Positions 51,224-59,673 of a stretch of DNA of 64,000 nucleotides are shown here, piece by piece. This DNA is from Candidatus Gordonibacter avicola (GTDB taxonomy: Bacteria > Actinomycetota > Coriobacteriia > Coriobacteriales > Eggerthellaceae): positions 1 through 64,000 of the forward strand of contig DXGM01000043.1 in assembly GCA_019113915.1 (NCBI GenBank), written 5' to 3'. The notes beneath the pieces are model-generated. The model worked only from the letters and a program-made list of their open reading frames with translations. It was not told where the DNA came from and made no database searches. The position numbers and the translations under genes are program-made. Numbering within the stretch: position 1 is the first letter of the stretch; each line of letters opens with the position of its first letter.

Positions 51224-51316
51224 CCGTAGGGCAAGGGCTCTGCCCTTGCCGACAACTACGTTTGACCTGCAGGTTTGCTGATGCTGAGCGGCAAGGGCAG
51301 AGCCCTTGCCCTACGG
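51224..51316 (+). repeat. Interspersed palindromic repeat family 1, copy 2 (93 bp)
   Basis: It runs from CCGTAGGGCAAGGGCTCTGC, through CTACGTTTGACCTGCAGG, to GAGCCCTTGCCCTACGG. The outer ends pair over about 28 bp and each end is a hairpin by itself. Its length equals copy 1 at 12555 exactly. Confidence 0.9.
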
Positions 51317-51349
51317 AAAAACCCGCAAAGGGGACTTTTGTTACAGCCC

Positions 51350-51433
51350 CGTTCGCGCGAAGCGCGAAAACTCAGGTCAAGGTTGAGTTCTCTGCCTTTG
51401 GCGGAGAGGGCGCTTCGTGAAACGCCCCTACGG
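51350..51433 (-). repeat. Interspersed repeat family 3, copy 2 (reverse)
   Basis: The reverse complement reads CCGTAGGGGCGTTTCACGAA then GCGCCCTCTCCGCC and CAACCTTGACCTG, matching 9408-9491. It lies 33 bp from the family-1 element, so the two families are neighbours here. Confidence 0.7.
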
Positions 51434-51480
51434 TCAACCAGCTCAATCATTGCAGGCTGAGACATATCTTCCGGCCAGAC

Positions 51481-51553
51481 AGCCCGCGTCATAATGCGAG
51501 GGATGGGGGTGCCCTTCTGGCGTAATCAGTAGCGCGTAAGCGCATCACACTTT
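51481..51553 (+). repeat. Interspersed repeat family 2, copy 4 (partial)
   Basis: It holds AGCCCGCGTCATAATGCGAG, then CTGGCGTAATCAGTAGCGCG and TAAGCGCATCACACTTT, equal to the 3' three-quarters of the long form. The 5' part is absent. DNA from 51554 to 51821 shows no recognisable gene; an open frame there has no ribosome site or family. Confidence 0.75.
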
Positions 51554-51821
51554 GGCGCGTCGCGCGTGGGTTAGTGCATCTCCAAGTTCTTTTGCAGCAC
51601 CGTTTCTGCCAGATTGCTACCGGCTTGTGGCGCTCTTTTCGCTCGCTTCTTACAATGCCCCTGCTCGGCAATATGCCTCTTTCGCAGACCTTTTACAAAC
51701 GTCGTCAGTTGTTTCCCATGGAACTCAATTTCACCCATTTTCGGTAGCAATCTGCCCCAAACTGCTCCGAGAACGGCGTTTTGTGTTCACAAGAGTGGTT
51801 TCATATCAACCTGTCAGTAGA

Positions 51822-51900
51822 CCGTAGGGCAAGGGCTCTGCCCTTGCCGCCGGTAACGTTGACCTGCAGGTTTATTCCCGCCGATCGGCAAGGGTAGAGC
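51822..51900 (+). repeat. Interspersed palindromic repeat family 1, copy 3 (3'-truncated)
   Basis: It starts CCGTAGGGCAAGGGCTCTGC, has TTGACCTGCAGGTTTATTCC at the centre and stops within the right arm after GGCAAGGGTAGAGC. It ends 18 bp from the stop of ahpC, so its remaining hairpin could terminate that gene's transcript. Confidence 0.85.
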
Positions 51901-51917
51901 ACGCTTCCCCTTATTCC

Positions 51918-52481
51918 CTATAGCTTGCCTACCAAGTCAATGCCGGGGTGCAGAACCTCGGCGCCGGGCATCCAGCCGGCGGGGCACACGGAGTCGCCGT
52001 GTTCGGCCACGAACTGGCTCGCCTGCACGCGGCGTAGCAGCTCGGCGGCGTTGCGGCCGATGTTGCCCGCGTTCACCTCGTAGCACACGATGCGGCCCTC
52101 GGGGTTCACGATGAAGCTGCCGCGCTCGGCCACGCCGTCTTCCTCGATATACACGTCGAAGATGTCGGCCAGCTTGTGCGTGGGGTCGGCCAGCATCGGG
52201 TAGGGCAGGTTCTTGATGTTTTCGGACGCGTCGTGCCACGCCTTGTGCACGAAATGCGTGTCGCATGACACGGAGTAGATTTCGCAATCCGCGGCCTTGA
52301 ACTGGTCATACAGCGCCGCGAGGTCCTCAAGTTCCGTCGGGCACACAAAGGTGAAGTCAGCCGGGTAGAAGAAGAACACGCTCCAGTGGCCCAGCACGTC
52401 GTCCTTCGTGACGGTGATGAAGTCGTCGCCGTGGAACGCCTGAACCGAGAAGTCCTCGATCTCTTTGTTGATCATCGACAT
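51918..52481 (-). CDS. ahpC: Alkyl hydroperoxide reductase C, 2-Cys peroxiredoxin (187 aa)
   Basis: It reduces peroxides in the cytoplasm with a peroxidatic Cys47 in FTFVCPTE and a resolving Cys166 in SVCPAGW. The FFYPADFTF segment and the ~187-residue length match typical AhpC. ATG 52481 follows an AGGAG motif (GACAGGAGCGAACCC). No ahpF lies next to it, so the reductant must come from elsewhere. Upstream, 52482-52773 holds a remnant with the repeat word GCGCGTCACACTT but no gene. Confidence 0.96.
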   Translation of the reverse strand: MSMINKEIEDFSVQAFHGDDFITVTKDDVLGHWSVFFFYPADFTFVCPTELEDLAALYDQFKAADCEIYSVSCDTHFVHKAWHDASENIKNLPYPMLADPTHKLADIFDVYIEEDGVAERGSFIVNPEGRIVCYEVNAGNIGRNAAELLRRVQASQFVAEHGDSVCPAGWMPGAEVLHPGIDLVGKL

Positions 52482-52761
52482 GGGTTCGCTCCTGTCTAAC
52501 GTGGGCAGCCGCGCCGCCCGCTAATGTTTCCCAAAGCGAACTTTCTCATAAATGCTACTGCATGAGTAGCGATTCATACGCTCTGCGGACAATCTCCAAA
52601 CAAAGGTGCAGAAGGTTAAACGCAGGGGAACGAATCGCCCCTCAAAAAGGTGACGCGCTCCGCGGCCTCGTACGCCACGAGGCAACCACCATCCGTATTC
52701 GCCTGCGCGCAGCGCGTCACACTTACACAGAGAGCTTCGCCCTTTATGCATGCCTATCGGG

Positions 52762-52767
52762 TACAAT
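52762..52767 (+). promoter_or_regulatory. -10 box suggesting a leaderless regulator mRNA
   Basis: TACAAT ends 6 bases before the ATG at 52774, so transcription would begin at or next to the start codon. No good ribosome site is present. No clear -35 hexamer was found. Confidence 0.45.
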
Positions 52768-52773
52768 GGGGGC

Positions 52774-53478
52774 ATGGATACTCCGGCACGCATACTCATC
52801 ATTGAAGATGACGTTGACATCAACCAGTTGGTGGCCGCCTCGCTTGGCAAAGCGGGGTATGCGTGTGCGCAAGCGTTTTCGGGCAGCGAGGCGCGCCTTC
52901 TGCTGAAAGTGGCCGCGGCGGGTGCCGAAGAGCCCTTCGACCTCGTCATCACCGACCTCATGCTGCCGGGCGCGTCCGGCGAAGAACTCGTTGCCGAAAT
53001 TCGCGCGGCGGGCGACGCGCCCATTATTGTGGTGTCGGCGCGCACGGACGCCGCCGACAAGGTGGCGCTGCTGCAACTGGGTGCCGACGACTACCTCACC
53101 AAGCCCTTTGACCTGGACGAACTGCACGCCCGCGTAGCCGTACAGTTGCGCCACGCCTCTCGCGGCGCGCAACGCTCCACCGGCGTGCTACGCTTCAAAG
53201 ACTGGACGCTCGACGCGGAAGCGCGCACCCTCACGGCCGCCGGCGAGCCCGTACGACTCACGCGCCTGGAGTTTGGCATCATCGAAGCGCTCGTGCGCCG
53301 CCCCAAAAAGGTGTTCACGAAGCGCGAACTATTCGAAGCCGCCTGGCACGAGGAATGCTTCGTGGAGGAAAAGGCCGTCACGGTGCACGTGAGCAACATC
53401 CGCAGCAAACTAAAACCCTCCGGCACCGACACCTACCTAGAAACCGTATGGGGCATCGGCTTCAAACTGGCGGAATGA
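52774..53478 (+). CDS. OmpR-family response regulator (234 aa)
   Basis: The receiver domain has IIEDDVDI, D61 in VITDLMLPGASG, S in VVSAR and K in LTKPFDLDEL. The winged helix has RLTRLEFGIIEALVRRPKKV, EEKAVTVHVSNIRSKL and ends VWGIGFKL. It leads a four-gene module with an ABC ATPase, a permease and the cognate kinase, so it probably controls that transporter. It may be translated from a leaderless mRNA. A repeat of family 4 separates it from the ATPase gene. Confidence 0.93.
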   Translation: MDTPARILIIEDDVDINQLVAASLGKAGYACAQAFSGSEARLLLKVAAAGAEEPFDLVITDLMLPGASGEELVAEIRAAGDAPIIVVSARTDAADKVALLQLGADDYLTKPFDLDELHARVAVQLRHASRGAQRSTGVLRFKDWTLDAEARTLTAAGEPVRLTRLEFGIIEALVRRPKKVFTKRELFEAAWHEECFVEEKAVTVHVSNIRSKLKPSGTDTYLETVWGIGFKLAE

Positions 53479-53485
53479 ACGTGTA

Positions 53486-53529
53486 TTGTCATCCTGAGCG
53501 GAGCGAACGCAGTGAGCGCAGTCGAAGGA
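53486..53529 (+). repeat. Interspersed repeat family 4, copy 2
   Basis: TTGTCATCCTGAGCGGAGCG, then AACGCAGTGAGCG and CAGTCGAAGGA. Same wording as 33973-34020 in reverse. It sits in the intergenic gap between the response-regulator and ABC genes, close behind the stop. Confidence 0.75.
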
Positions 53530-53665
53530 CCCCGTGCGGCGACAGCTATGATGGCCATGCCCTCACTTCTTTACCCTTTCTTAACTATTTCAAGGCGGTT
53601 TGCTGAATACCTCTTTCGTATTGTGGTTGGCAGGCAAACAACACGCACTACGAAAGGAGCGCGAC

Positions 53666-54577
53666 GTGAACGTAGTAGAAACCTACGGACTCATGAAGAC
53701 GTTCGGCGGCAAAACGGCCGTCGATCACTTCGACATGCACGTCAGCCAAGGCGACATCTACGGGTTTGTAGGACGCAACGGCGCAGGTAAAACCACGGTT
53801 ATGAGGATGCTGTCCGGGCTGGCCGAGCCAACCGGCGGCGAGGTGCGCGTGTTCGGCACCGCGCCGCGCGAAGCGGGAACGGCGCGGCGCATCGGCGTGC
53901 TCATCGAGGCGCCGGGGCTCTACGGTTCCATGAGCGCGCAGGACAACCTCATGCTGAAAGCGCTCGCGCTTGGCCTGGTAGATCCCAAGGCGAAGGTGCG
54001 CGACCTGCTTGAATTCACCGGCCTCGGCGCGGTGGGGAAGAAGAAAACTAAGCACTTCTCCATGGGTATGAAGCAGCGCCTGGGCCTGGCGCTGGCGCTG
54101 CTGGGCGACCCGGATTTGCTGCTGCTGGACGAGCCGCTGAACGGCCTCGACCCGGAGGGCGCGCGTGAGATTCGCCAGCTCATCATGCAGCTGAACGATC
54201 AGCGCGGCATCACGGTGGTCATCAGCTCGCACGTGCTGGAACAGCTGGGCAAGATGGCCACGCGCTACGGCGTCATCCGCGAGGGCCGTATGGTGCGCGA
54301 GATTACCGCCGCCGAGGTCGACCAGGAATGCAGCGACTTTCTGCAGGTGGAGGCCGCGAACCCCACGCTCGCGTTCGCCGTGCTGCAAGAGCGCTTCCCC
54401 GGCCTACGCTTCCAGTCCATGCCAAATGGCGCCATCCGCGCGTTTGGCGATGTGGATGCGGGCACCGTGGGCGCGGCCCTCAACGAGCAGGGCATTGCGG
54501 TGAGCGGGCTGTACGCACACAAGCGTGACCTGGAGGAATTCTTCGTGGAAATGATGGGGGCTGAGTATCGTGGTTAA
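53666..54577 (+). CDS. ABC transporter ATP-binding protein, bacitracin/lantibiotic type (303 aa)
   Basis: It has Walker A GRNGAGKTT, Q-loop region IEAPGLYGSMSAQDN, signature FSMGMKQRL, Walker B LLLLDEPLNGLDP and H-loop SSHVL. A ~75-residue C-terminal extension, as in BcrA/YhcH-type exporters, follows. GTG 53666 follows AAAGGAG at 7 nt. It overlaps the permease gene by 8 bp. With the regulator and kinase around it, it forms a peptide-antibiotic response module distinct from the one at 37-42 kb. Confidence 0.92.
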   Translation: MNVVETYGLMKTFGGKTAVDHFDMHVSQGDIYGFVGRNGAGKTTVMRMLSGLAEPTGGEVRVFGTAPREAGTARRIGVLIEAPGLYGSMSAQDNLMLKALALGLVDPKAKVRDLLEFTGLGAVGKKKTKHFSMGMKQRLGLALALLGDPDLLLLDEPLNGLDPEGAREIRQLIMQLNDQRGITVVISSHVLEQLGKMATRYGVIREGRMVREITAAEVDQECSDFLQVEAANPTLAFAVLQERFPGLRFQSMPNGAIRAFGDVDAGTVGAALNEQGIAVSGLYAHKRDLEEFFVEMMGAEYRG

Positions 54578-55436
54578 TATCTTGAGGATGGATGTGTACC
54601 GGCTCGTGCACGGCAAGAGCCTGTGGATCATGCTCGCCATCATTGTGGCCATGGCGGTAGCATCCGCTGGAGCGATGGCCTATATCGCCAGCCCTGAATT
54701 CATGCAAACCCTGCAATCGTCCGGCGGCGGCGTCGTGCACATTGGCTTCACCAACGGCTCCGGTCCCGACGCGAGCGACTACGCCGACGCAGCCGAGGTT
54801 ACGGCAATGATGGAGGGAAGCATGACGCCGCAAGCACTGGTGGGCTCCCTGTTTCTTAACGGCGGCGGACTGAGCTGTCTGTTCGTTATCTTCATCGCCA
54901 TCTTTCTGGCGGCCGAATTTGAAAGCGGCTTCAGCAAAAACGTGTTCACCGCACAGCCGAATCGCCTGGCGTTTCTGGCGGTGCGTACGGTGGAAATCAT
55001 CGCGCTGGCTGCGGTGTTTACCCTGGTAACCACTGGTGTGACGGTGGCAACGGCCGCGGCGGCAGGGTTCAATCTTCTGCCGACCACGCTGCCTGACGTG
55101 CTGCTGTGGGGCGCGCTGGTGACGCTGGCCATCGCTGGCTTCGGCATGCTGACGGCGCTGGTGGTATGGCTCACGCGCAAAATGTCGGCGAGCCTGGTGG
55201 TGGGTATCATTCTGGCCGCTGGCATTGGCACCATGCTTTTGCAAGGGGTGGCGCTGCTGGTGCCAAGCGTGTCGTTCCTCACGGACTTCACGCTGACCAC
55301 GTGCTTGGCTTCGCTTTCGAAAGGCTTTGATGTGGCGGGCGGCCTCGGCCCGGTGCACATCTTGCTGGTGGCTGCGGCGTTTATCGTGGGCAGCGCCGCA
55401 CTTGGTGGCCTCGCGCTGCAGAAGAAGGACGTGTAA
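54570..55436 (+). CDS. ABC transporter permease (288 aa)
   Basis: ABC-2-type permease with six hydrophobic segments. The first (ILRMDVYRLVHGKSLWIMLA) is followed by an extracellular loop of ~70 residues, then SGFSKNVFTAQPNRLAFLAV on the cytoplasmic side and four further helices. GTG 54570 overlaps the ATPase gene, which indicates coupling. It is the membrane partner of the preceding ATPase. Substrate unknown. Confidence 0.88.
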   Translation: MVNILRMDVYRLVHGKSLWIMLAIIVAMAVASAGAMAYIASPEFMQTLQSSGGGVVHIGFTNGSGPDASDYADAAEVTAMMEGSMTPQALVGSLFLNGGGLSCLFVIFIAIFLAAEFESGFSKNVFTAQPNRLAFLAVRTVEIIALAAVFTLVTTGVTVATAAAAGFNLLPTTLPDVLLWGALVTLAIAGFGMLTALVVWLTRKMSASLVVGIILAAGIGTMLLQGVALLVPSVSFLTDFTLTTCLASLSKGFDVAGGLGPVHILLVAAAFIVGSAALGGLALQKKDV

Positions 55437-55439
55437 CCC

Positions 55440-56336
55440 ATGAACTTGACGGCCTGCCTTCCCCTCGCTGTATTGGTACTGGCGCTTGCCGTGCTGGTGC
55501 TGGCGGTGCAGCTGGTGCGCTCGGAGCGCGAGCTGCGCTCCATCGCGCGGTTCCTCACGGAGCGCGACACGGCCAGCAACACGCGCGTCACCATTGGGGT
55601 GCACACGCGCGGGTTCGTGCGGCTGGGGCAGGCCGTCAACCGGATGATCGACCGCCATCAGGGCGAACGGATTGCTGCTGAGGAAGGCAAGCGCGAGGTG
55701 CGCCGCGGGCTTACGTACCTCTCGCACGACATCCGTACGCCGCTTGCGGGCGCGCAAGGCTACGCGCAGCTGGCGGCTGAGGAACACGACGAGGCCGTGC
55801 GGGCGCGCTATCTGGAAGTGGTGGCCCGTCGCCTCGACGACGTGGAAGGTCTGCTCGACCAGCTGTACGCCTACGCGCAGGTACAGGATCCGGACTACCG
55901 TGTGGAACGGGAACCCGTGGAAGTGAACGAAGTGCTGGCCGAGGCGCTGGCATCGCTGTATGCCCAGTTCAAGCAGCGTTCGTGGCAACCGGTTATACAG
56001 CTTGAGGACGAGCCGCTGGTGGCTGCGTCGAACGCTGATGCCCTCGGGCGCGTGTTCCGCAACCTGGCCGTGAACGCCCTGCGCTATGGCAGTGAGCCCC
56101 CGCGCATCGTGCAGCACGGCCGCGAGGTGTCGTTCGCGAACTGCGTCGCCAACCCTGAGTCCATTGATGCCGACCGCCTGTTCGAACGCTTCTACCAAGG
56201 CGACGCCGCCCGTTCAGGCGAAGGCAGCGGCCTGGGGTTGGCCATCGTAGCCGAACTAGCAAAAGCCCTCGACTTGGAATTGACTGCGCGCCTCGAGGCC
56301 GACGTCCTCACCATCACCCTCACGTTCCCGAAGTGA
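55440..56336 (+). CDS. Intramembrane-type sensor histidine kinase (298 aa)
   Basis: Only one N-terminal hydrophobic segment (~4-24) and no extracellular sensor are present. A coiled region leads to the phospho-acceptor box YLSHDIRTPLAG (His96), then the ATPase domain with FRNLAVNALRYG (N box), FERFYQGDAAR (F box) and GSGLGLAIVAELAK (G2). The G1 box (DxGxG) appears to be missing: between N and F boxes the sequence is short (EVSFANCVANPESID), as in several immunity-linked kinases. Short kinases of this type usually sense through a partner ABC transporter, which is encoded just upstream. Confidence 0.92.
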   Translation: MNLTACLPLAVLVLALAVLVLAVQLVRSERELRSIARFLTERDTASNTRVTIGVHTRGFVRLGQAVNRMIDRHQGERIAAEEGKREVRRGLTYLSHDIRTPLAGAQGYAQLAAEEHDEAVRARYLEVVARRLDDVEGLLDQLYAYAQVQDPDYRVEREPVEVNEVLAEALASLYAQFKQRSWQPVIQLEDEPLVAASNADALGRVFRNLAVNALRYGSEPPRIVQHGREVSFANCVANPESIDADRLFERFYQGDAARSGEGSGLGLAIVAELAKALDLELTARLEADVLTITLTFPK

Positions 56337-56413
56337 ACCTCGTGCAGCGCCGTGACCTTCGCGCGTCACATACTTTCGCGTTTGCGTGCGGTGGTGGACA
56401 ACGGCGGAAGCAG

Positions 56414-57070
56414 CTAAGCGTTGAACAGTTTACGTACTTCGGCTATTAGTTGTTTGCGGGTGAATACCAGCAGGCCCAAAAGGAAAACGCTGGCGGCTAG
56501 GGCGCTCACGAGGGCGGGGACCTCCCACGTCACCAGGCCGAGCGCTACCAGCGCGAGCGGCGCCAGGCCTAGCAGTACGTCGAACAGCAAATACTTCGCG
56601 TAGCCGGACACAAACGTGCCGCGAAATACCGCAAGCAACACCGTGTCATACACAAGTGCCACCAGGCAGATACCGGGGATAACGTACGTGGTCACGGCGC
56701 TGTTGCGCGTGACGAGATACCACACCGCCGCAATGCCCAGCAGCACCAAAAAGTAGCGCGCCACCACGCGCAAAAAGTCGGGCGAGTGCGTAATGATGTT
56801 GCGCACGAACAGGTAGTTCACCACCAGCGCCACGCACACCGACACCACGATATCCCACGGCAGAGGAACCAGATAGCCTATAAACAGCGTGACAAGCAAC
56901 GCCGCGCCCGTCACAAATCCCAGTACGGCCAGCGCCACCGTGCCTGACTTACGAACCTCGTTCACAGGGAATACCGCGGGCGATGCCTCGCCAGAAAGCT
57001 CCGCTTGGCAGAGCGGACAGCGGTCGAGGTCACCGTTCAGGCTAATGCTGCACTTGTCACAGCGCTTCAT
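56414..57070 (-). CDS. DUF6320-type membrane protein with a zinc ribbon (218 aa)
   Basis: A CxxC...CxxC ribbon (KRCDKCSISLNGDLDRCPLC) is followed by six hydrophobic segments. This matches DUF6320 proteins, which are found next to acyltransferase and esterase genes as here. ATG 57070 overlaps the upstream gene's stop (ATGA), so the two are coupled. Function is unknown; a role in membrane-lipid or surface-ester metabolism is inferred from context. Confidence 0.82.
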   Translation of the reverse strand: MKRCDKCSISLNGDLDRCPLCQAELSGEASPAVFPVNEVRKSGTVALAVLGFVTGAALLVTLFIGYLVPLPWDIVVSVCVALVVNYLFVRNIITHSPDFLRVVARYFLVLLGIAAVWYLVTRNSAVTTYVIPGICLVALVYDTVLLAVFRGTFVSGYAKYLLFDVLLGLAPLALVALGLVTWEVPALVSALAASVFLLGLLVFTRKQLIAEVRKLFNA

Positions 57071-58560
57071 CGTTGGCCTCCGTCCTGCGACACGGGTGCG
57101 GATGCAGAAGGGGAAATGCATGCAACGTCGGCTTCGCCCTTCGGCGCGTCAACATGCGCGAACTCACCTTGGCCGCCCCTCCCTCCCTCAACACCCTGCG
57201 CGCCAGCGGCTTCGTCCTCCGTATCCCCAGTTCCAGCTCCCGCTGCCTCCGCTTCCGCGCTCTTCCCGCCCAGTCGCTTCATCGACGCCTCCAACTGGGC
57301 CTCGCGCCTGTCCTCGGCCACTTCCTCACTGGTCTTGTTGATGTTGAGGACCCCCTCAATGCCCAGCCCCGAGAAGTAGCGGCAGAAGTTCTTCACGATG
57401 TCGCGGTTTGCAAACACCGTAGAAATGCCCACGCTCAAATCGTCGCCGAACGACGACAGCAGAAAGTTTAGGCCGGTGGAGGACGTGAGCACGTTCACGT
57501 CGCGCAGGTAGGGCGCCACGCGCTCATCCACCGTGATGCGCCCGAGGTTTGACACCGTCGTCGTGGTCTCGCGCGCGGTCAGGCGGCTTGCGAAATCCAA
57601 AATGAGATCCTTCACGAACAGCGGCGCCAGACGCAAAAGCGGGTTCTTCTCCAGCGCAATCATGCGGTTCATGCGCGGCTTCAGGCTTTCCACCAGCGTG
57701 GCTTCCTTCAGCTGCGTTTGCACCTGCGCGGCCACGGCTTCCACGGGCTCATCAACCTCCCCCGGCGTGTAGGTGACAAACGCCAGCCCGAAGAAGTTCT
57801 TCACCGTGGTGGACTTGAAGAATTGCCGCAGGTCAACCGGCACGTCAATACGAATGGTGCGCCCGCGGTCGCGCCGCGGCATCTCGTCGCGGATGGCGCA
57901 CATCACGGCCGCAATCATGAGCGCCGTCAAACTCACGCCGTTCCCGCGCGCCACGTCAAGCACCTCACGCGCGCTCAGGTGAAACTCCATGTAGGTGGGG
58001 TCGGCCAGATCGCGCCAGCCGCTGATGCGATACACCTTCGGCGTGGGCGTGGCGGCGGCCAGGCCGGGTTCGAAATACTTGTCGAAACTGTTCTCGGACT
58101 TCTGCGCATCGGAGCCATCGTATTCATGCGGCACGCCTTCCACACCGTAGCGTTCCTCCACGTACGCGTACAGAAGCGCCTTGAAGAAACTCAGCGTGCC
58201 GCGCCCGTCCGACACCATGTGCGACACTTCCAAATTGATGCGCGCGCGGTAGTAACTCACGCGCATGAGCACGCTTTTCGCGTGAACATGCAGGCCAAAG
58301 CAGATGGGCAGGTTCTCCTGCTGCACCTGCGGGGTGCTGGCGGCCTGTTCCAGATAGTGCCAGAACATGCCGCTGCGCAAACACACGTTAAAGTTGGGGA
58401 ATTCGTCCACCGTGCGCTCAAGCGCGCGCTGGAGGGCGGCTTCATCCACCTCGTCGGTGAGCGTTGCCGAATAGCGAAACACCGTCTGAGCAGAGCTTCC
58501 TGCCTGCGACGAGTAGAACTTTCCCACATTGTCTAGTCGGTACCAAGTAGCCCGAGCCAC
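57067..58560 (-). CDS. Condensation-domain-type acyltransferase (497 aa)
   Basis: The fold is that of the BAHD/condensation/alcohol acetyltransferase superfamily. The active motif is SHMVSDGRG (His114, Asp118, Gly119). The DFG-like end motif region reads LNFLLSSFGDDLSVGIST. The last ~70 residues are a low-complexity Glu/Ala/Gly tail. GTG 58560 starts MARATWYRLDNVGK, after GGAAGG. It overlaps the esterase gene by 28 bp and the DUF6320 gene by 4 bp. It probably makes an ester or amide of an acyl group. No carrier-protein domain is attached, so free CoA or alcohol substrates are likely. Confidence 0.82.
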   Translation of the reverse strand: MARATWYRLDNVGKFYSSQAGSSAQTVFRYSATLTDEVDEAALQRALERTVDEFPNFNVCLRSGMFWHYLEQAASTPQVQQENLPICFGLHVHAKSVLMRVSYYRARINLEVSHMVSDGRGTLSFFKALLYAYVEERYGVEGVPHEYDGSDAQKSENSFDKYFEPGLAAATPTPKVYRISGWRDLADPTYMEFHLSAREVLDVARGNGVSLTALMIAAVMCAIRDEMPRRDRGRTIRIDVPVDLRQFFKSTTVKNFFGLAFVTYTPGEVDEPVEAVAAQVQTQLKEATLVESLKPRMNRMIALEKNPLLRLAPLFVKDLILDFASRLTARETTTTVSNLGRITVDERVAPYLRDVNVLTSSTGLNFLLSSFGDDLSVGISTVFANRDIVKNFCRYFSGLGIEGVLNINKTSEEVAEDRREAQLEASMKRLGGKSAEAEAAGAGTGDTEDEAAGAQGVEGGRGGQGEFAHVDAPKGEADVACISPSASAPVSQDGGQR

Positions 58561-59552
58561 GCCGGTTCGCCTTCCTGCTTCAACTCCTCGTCGTCGAGGA
58601 AGTGCTTCATTATGCGGTAGGTGTCGCGCACGATGCTGAACACCGGCGGGTACAGCAGGTAGCCGTGCACCGCGTCAAGGATACGATAGCACGCCACGTC
58701 GTTGCCGTCATCTGCGAGGCGTTGCGCGAACACTTCGCCCTCGTCGCGCAGGGGGCAGTATTCGGCCGTGAGCATGAGGGTGCGCGGCATGCCCGAGAGG
58801 TCGGGCGCCAAAAGCGGCGCAAAGTAGGGGTTCGAGCGGTCGGCGGGGGAGGCCTGGTAGAGGTCCATGTAGCCCTCGATGTCGCGCCAGGACAGCAGGT
58901 AGTCCTCGCCGTTGTCGCGCACGGAATCGAACCACGAGGTGGTGAAGGCGTGGTCGTTGTACGTCACGGGGTAGAGCAGCATTTGCGTGCGCGGAGAGAA
59001 GGTGCCGCGGTCGCGCGCCATGAGCGACACGACGGTGGCCAAGTTGCCGCCGGCGCTGTCGCCGAAGAGCACGATGTTGTGGGGGTCGACGTCGGGGAGC
59101 AGATTGCCCGCGAACAGCTGACGTGCGGTTTCGTAGCAATCTTCCGGCGCCTGCGGGAAACGATGCTCGGGCGCGCGCCGGTAGTCCACCGACACCACGC
59201 GCCGCTCCAACTTGATGGCCATAGTGGTGCACGCGTCCAGGTAGAAATCCACGTTGCCGTTCACCCAGCCGCCGCCGTGGAAAAAGAGGACGGTCCCGCG
59301 CGAGTCCTCGCACACCTTCAGCCCATTGGCCAGCGAAAAGTCGAAGTCAAGCGGCGTGAACACCCGCAGGGGCACCTCGTAACCATCGGGCATGACCGCA
59401 TGTGCTTCGTCGATGCGACACCGCGGGTTGGGTATGGCCATGCGCGCCATGATATCTTCCGCGAAGCGCTGAGCCTCGTAAAAGTCTTTGATATCCGGCC
59501 GCAACCGCGTAGCCGCCTTAAACGCCGCCAACACCGCCTTATTAAGAGGCAT
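58533..59552 (-). CDS. Alpha/beta hydrolase of the hormone-sensitive lipase family (339 aa)
   Basis: The oxyanion motif HGGGW (92-96), nucleophile GDSAG (164-168, Ser166), an Asp in the TAEYCPLRDEGE region and a His in DAVHGYLL make a complete HSL-type catalytic set. No signal peptide is seen, so it acts in the cytoplasm. ATG 59552 follows AGGAAGG. It is first in a three-gene overlapping operon with the acyltransferase and DUF6320 protein. It may hydrolyse or trim the ester made by its partner. Confidence 0.92.
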   Translation of the reverse strand: MPLNKAVLAAFKAATRLRPDIKDFYEAQRFAEDIMARMAIPNPRCRIDEAHAVMPDGYEVPLRVFTPLDFDFSLANGLKVCEDSRGTVLFFHGGGWVNGNVDFYLDACTTMAIKLERRVVSVDYRRAPEHRFPQAPEDCYETARQLFAGNLLPDVDPHNIVLFGDSAGGNLATVVSLMARDRGTFSPRTQMLLYPVTYNDHAFTTSWFDSVRDNGEDYLLSWRDIEGYMDLYQASPADRSNPYFAPLLAPDLSGMPRTLMLTAEYCPLRDEGEVFAQRLADDGNDVACYRILDAVHGYLLYPPVFSIVRDTYRIMKHFLDDEELKQEGEPAWLGLLGTD

Positions 59553-59673
59553 AAAGCCACCCTTCCTAGGTCCAGCTGGCGAGAATCCCCCCAACCGCGC
59601 GACGCAAAACGCGCCAACGAAGATTTATCGTAACACAAGCGTATGCGCGCGAAGTGGGGCGTGGGAAAGGCGC

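Noticed and set aside
51552..51827. Open frame of 91 codons in the repeat cluster
   Set aside because: It starts within a repeat copy, lacks a ribosome site and runs into the next repeat copy.
52640..52740. Fifth copy of repeat family 2
   Set aside because: Only the end word GCGCGTCACACTTA and a short inverted GTGACGCGCT are shared; too little aligns to call a copy.
54480..56198. Reverse-strand open frame of 572 codons opposite the ABC/kinase genes
   Set aside because: Its His/Arg/Gln-rich translation is a typical antisense artefact of G+C-rich genes, and the forward genes have clear motifs.
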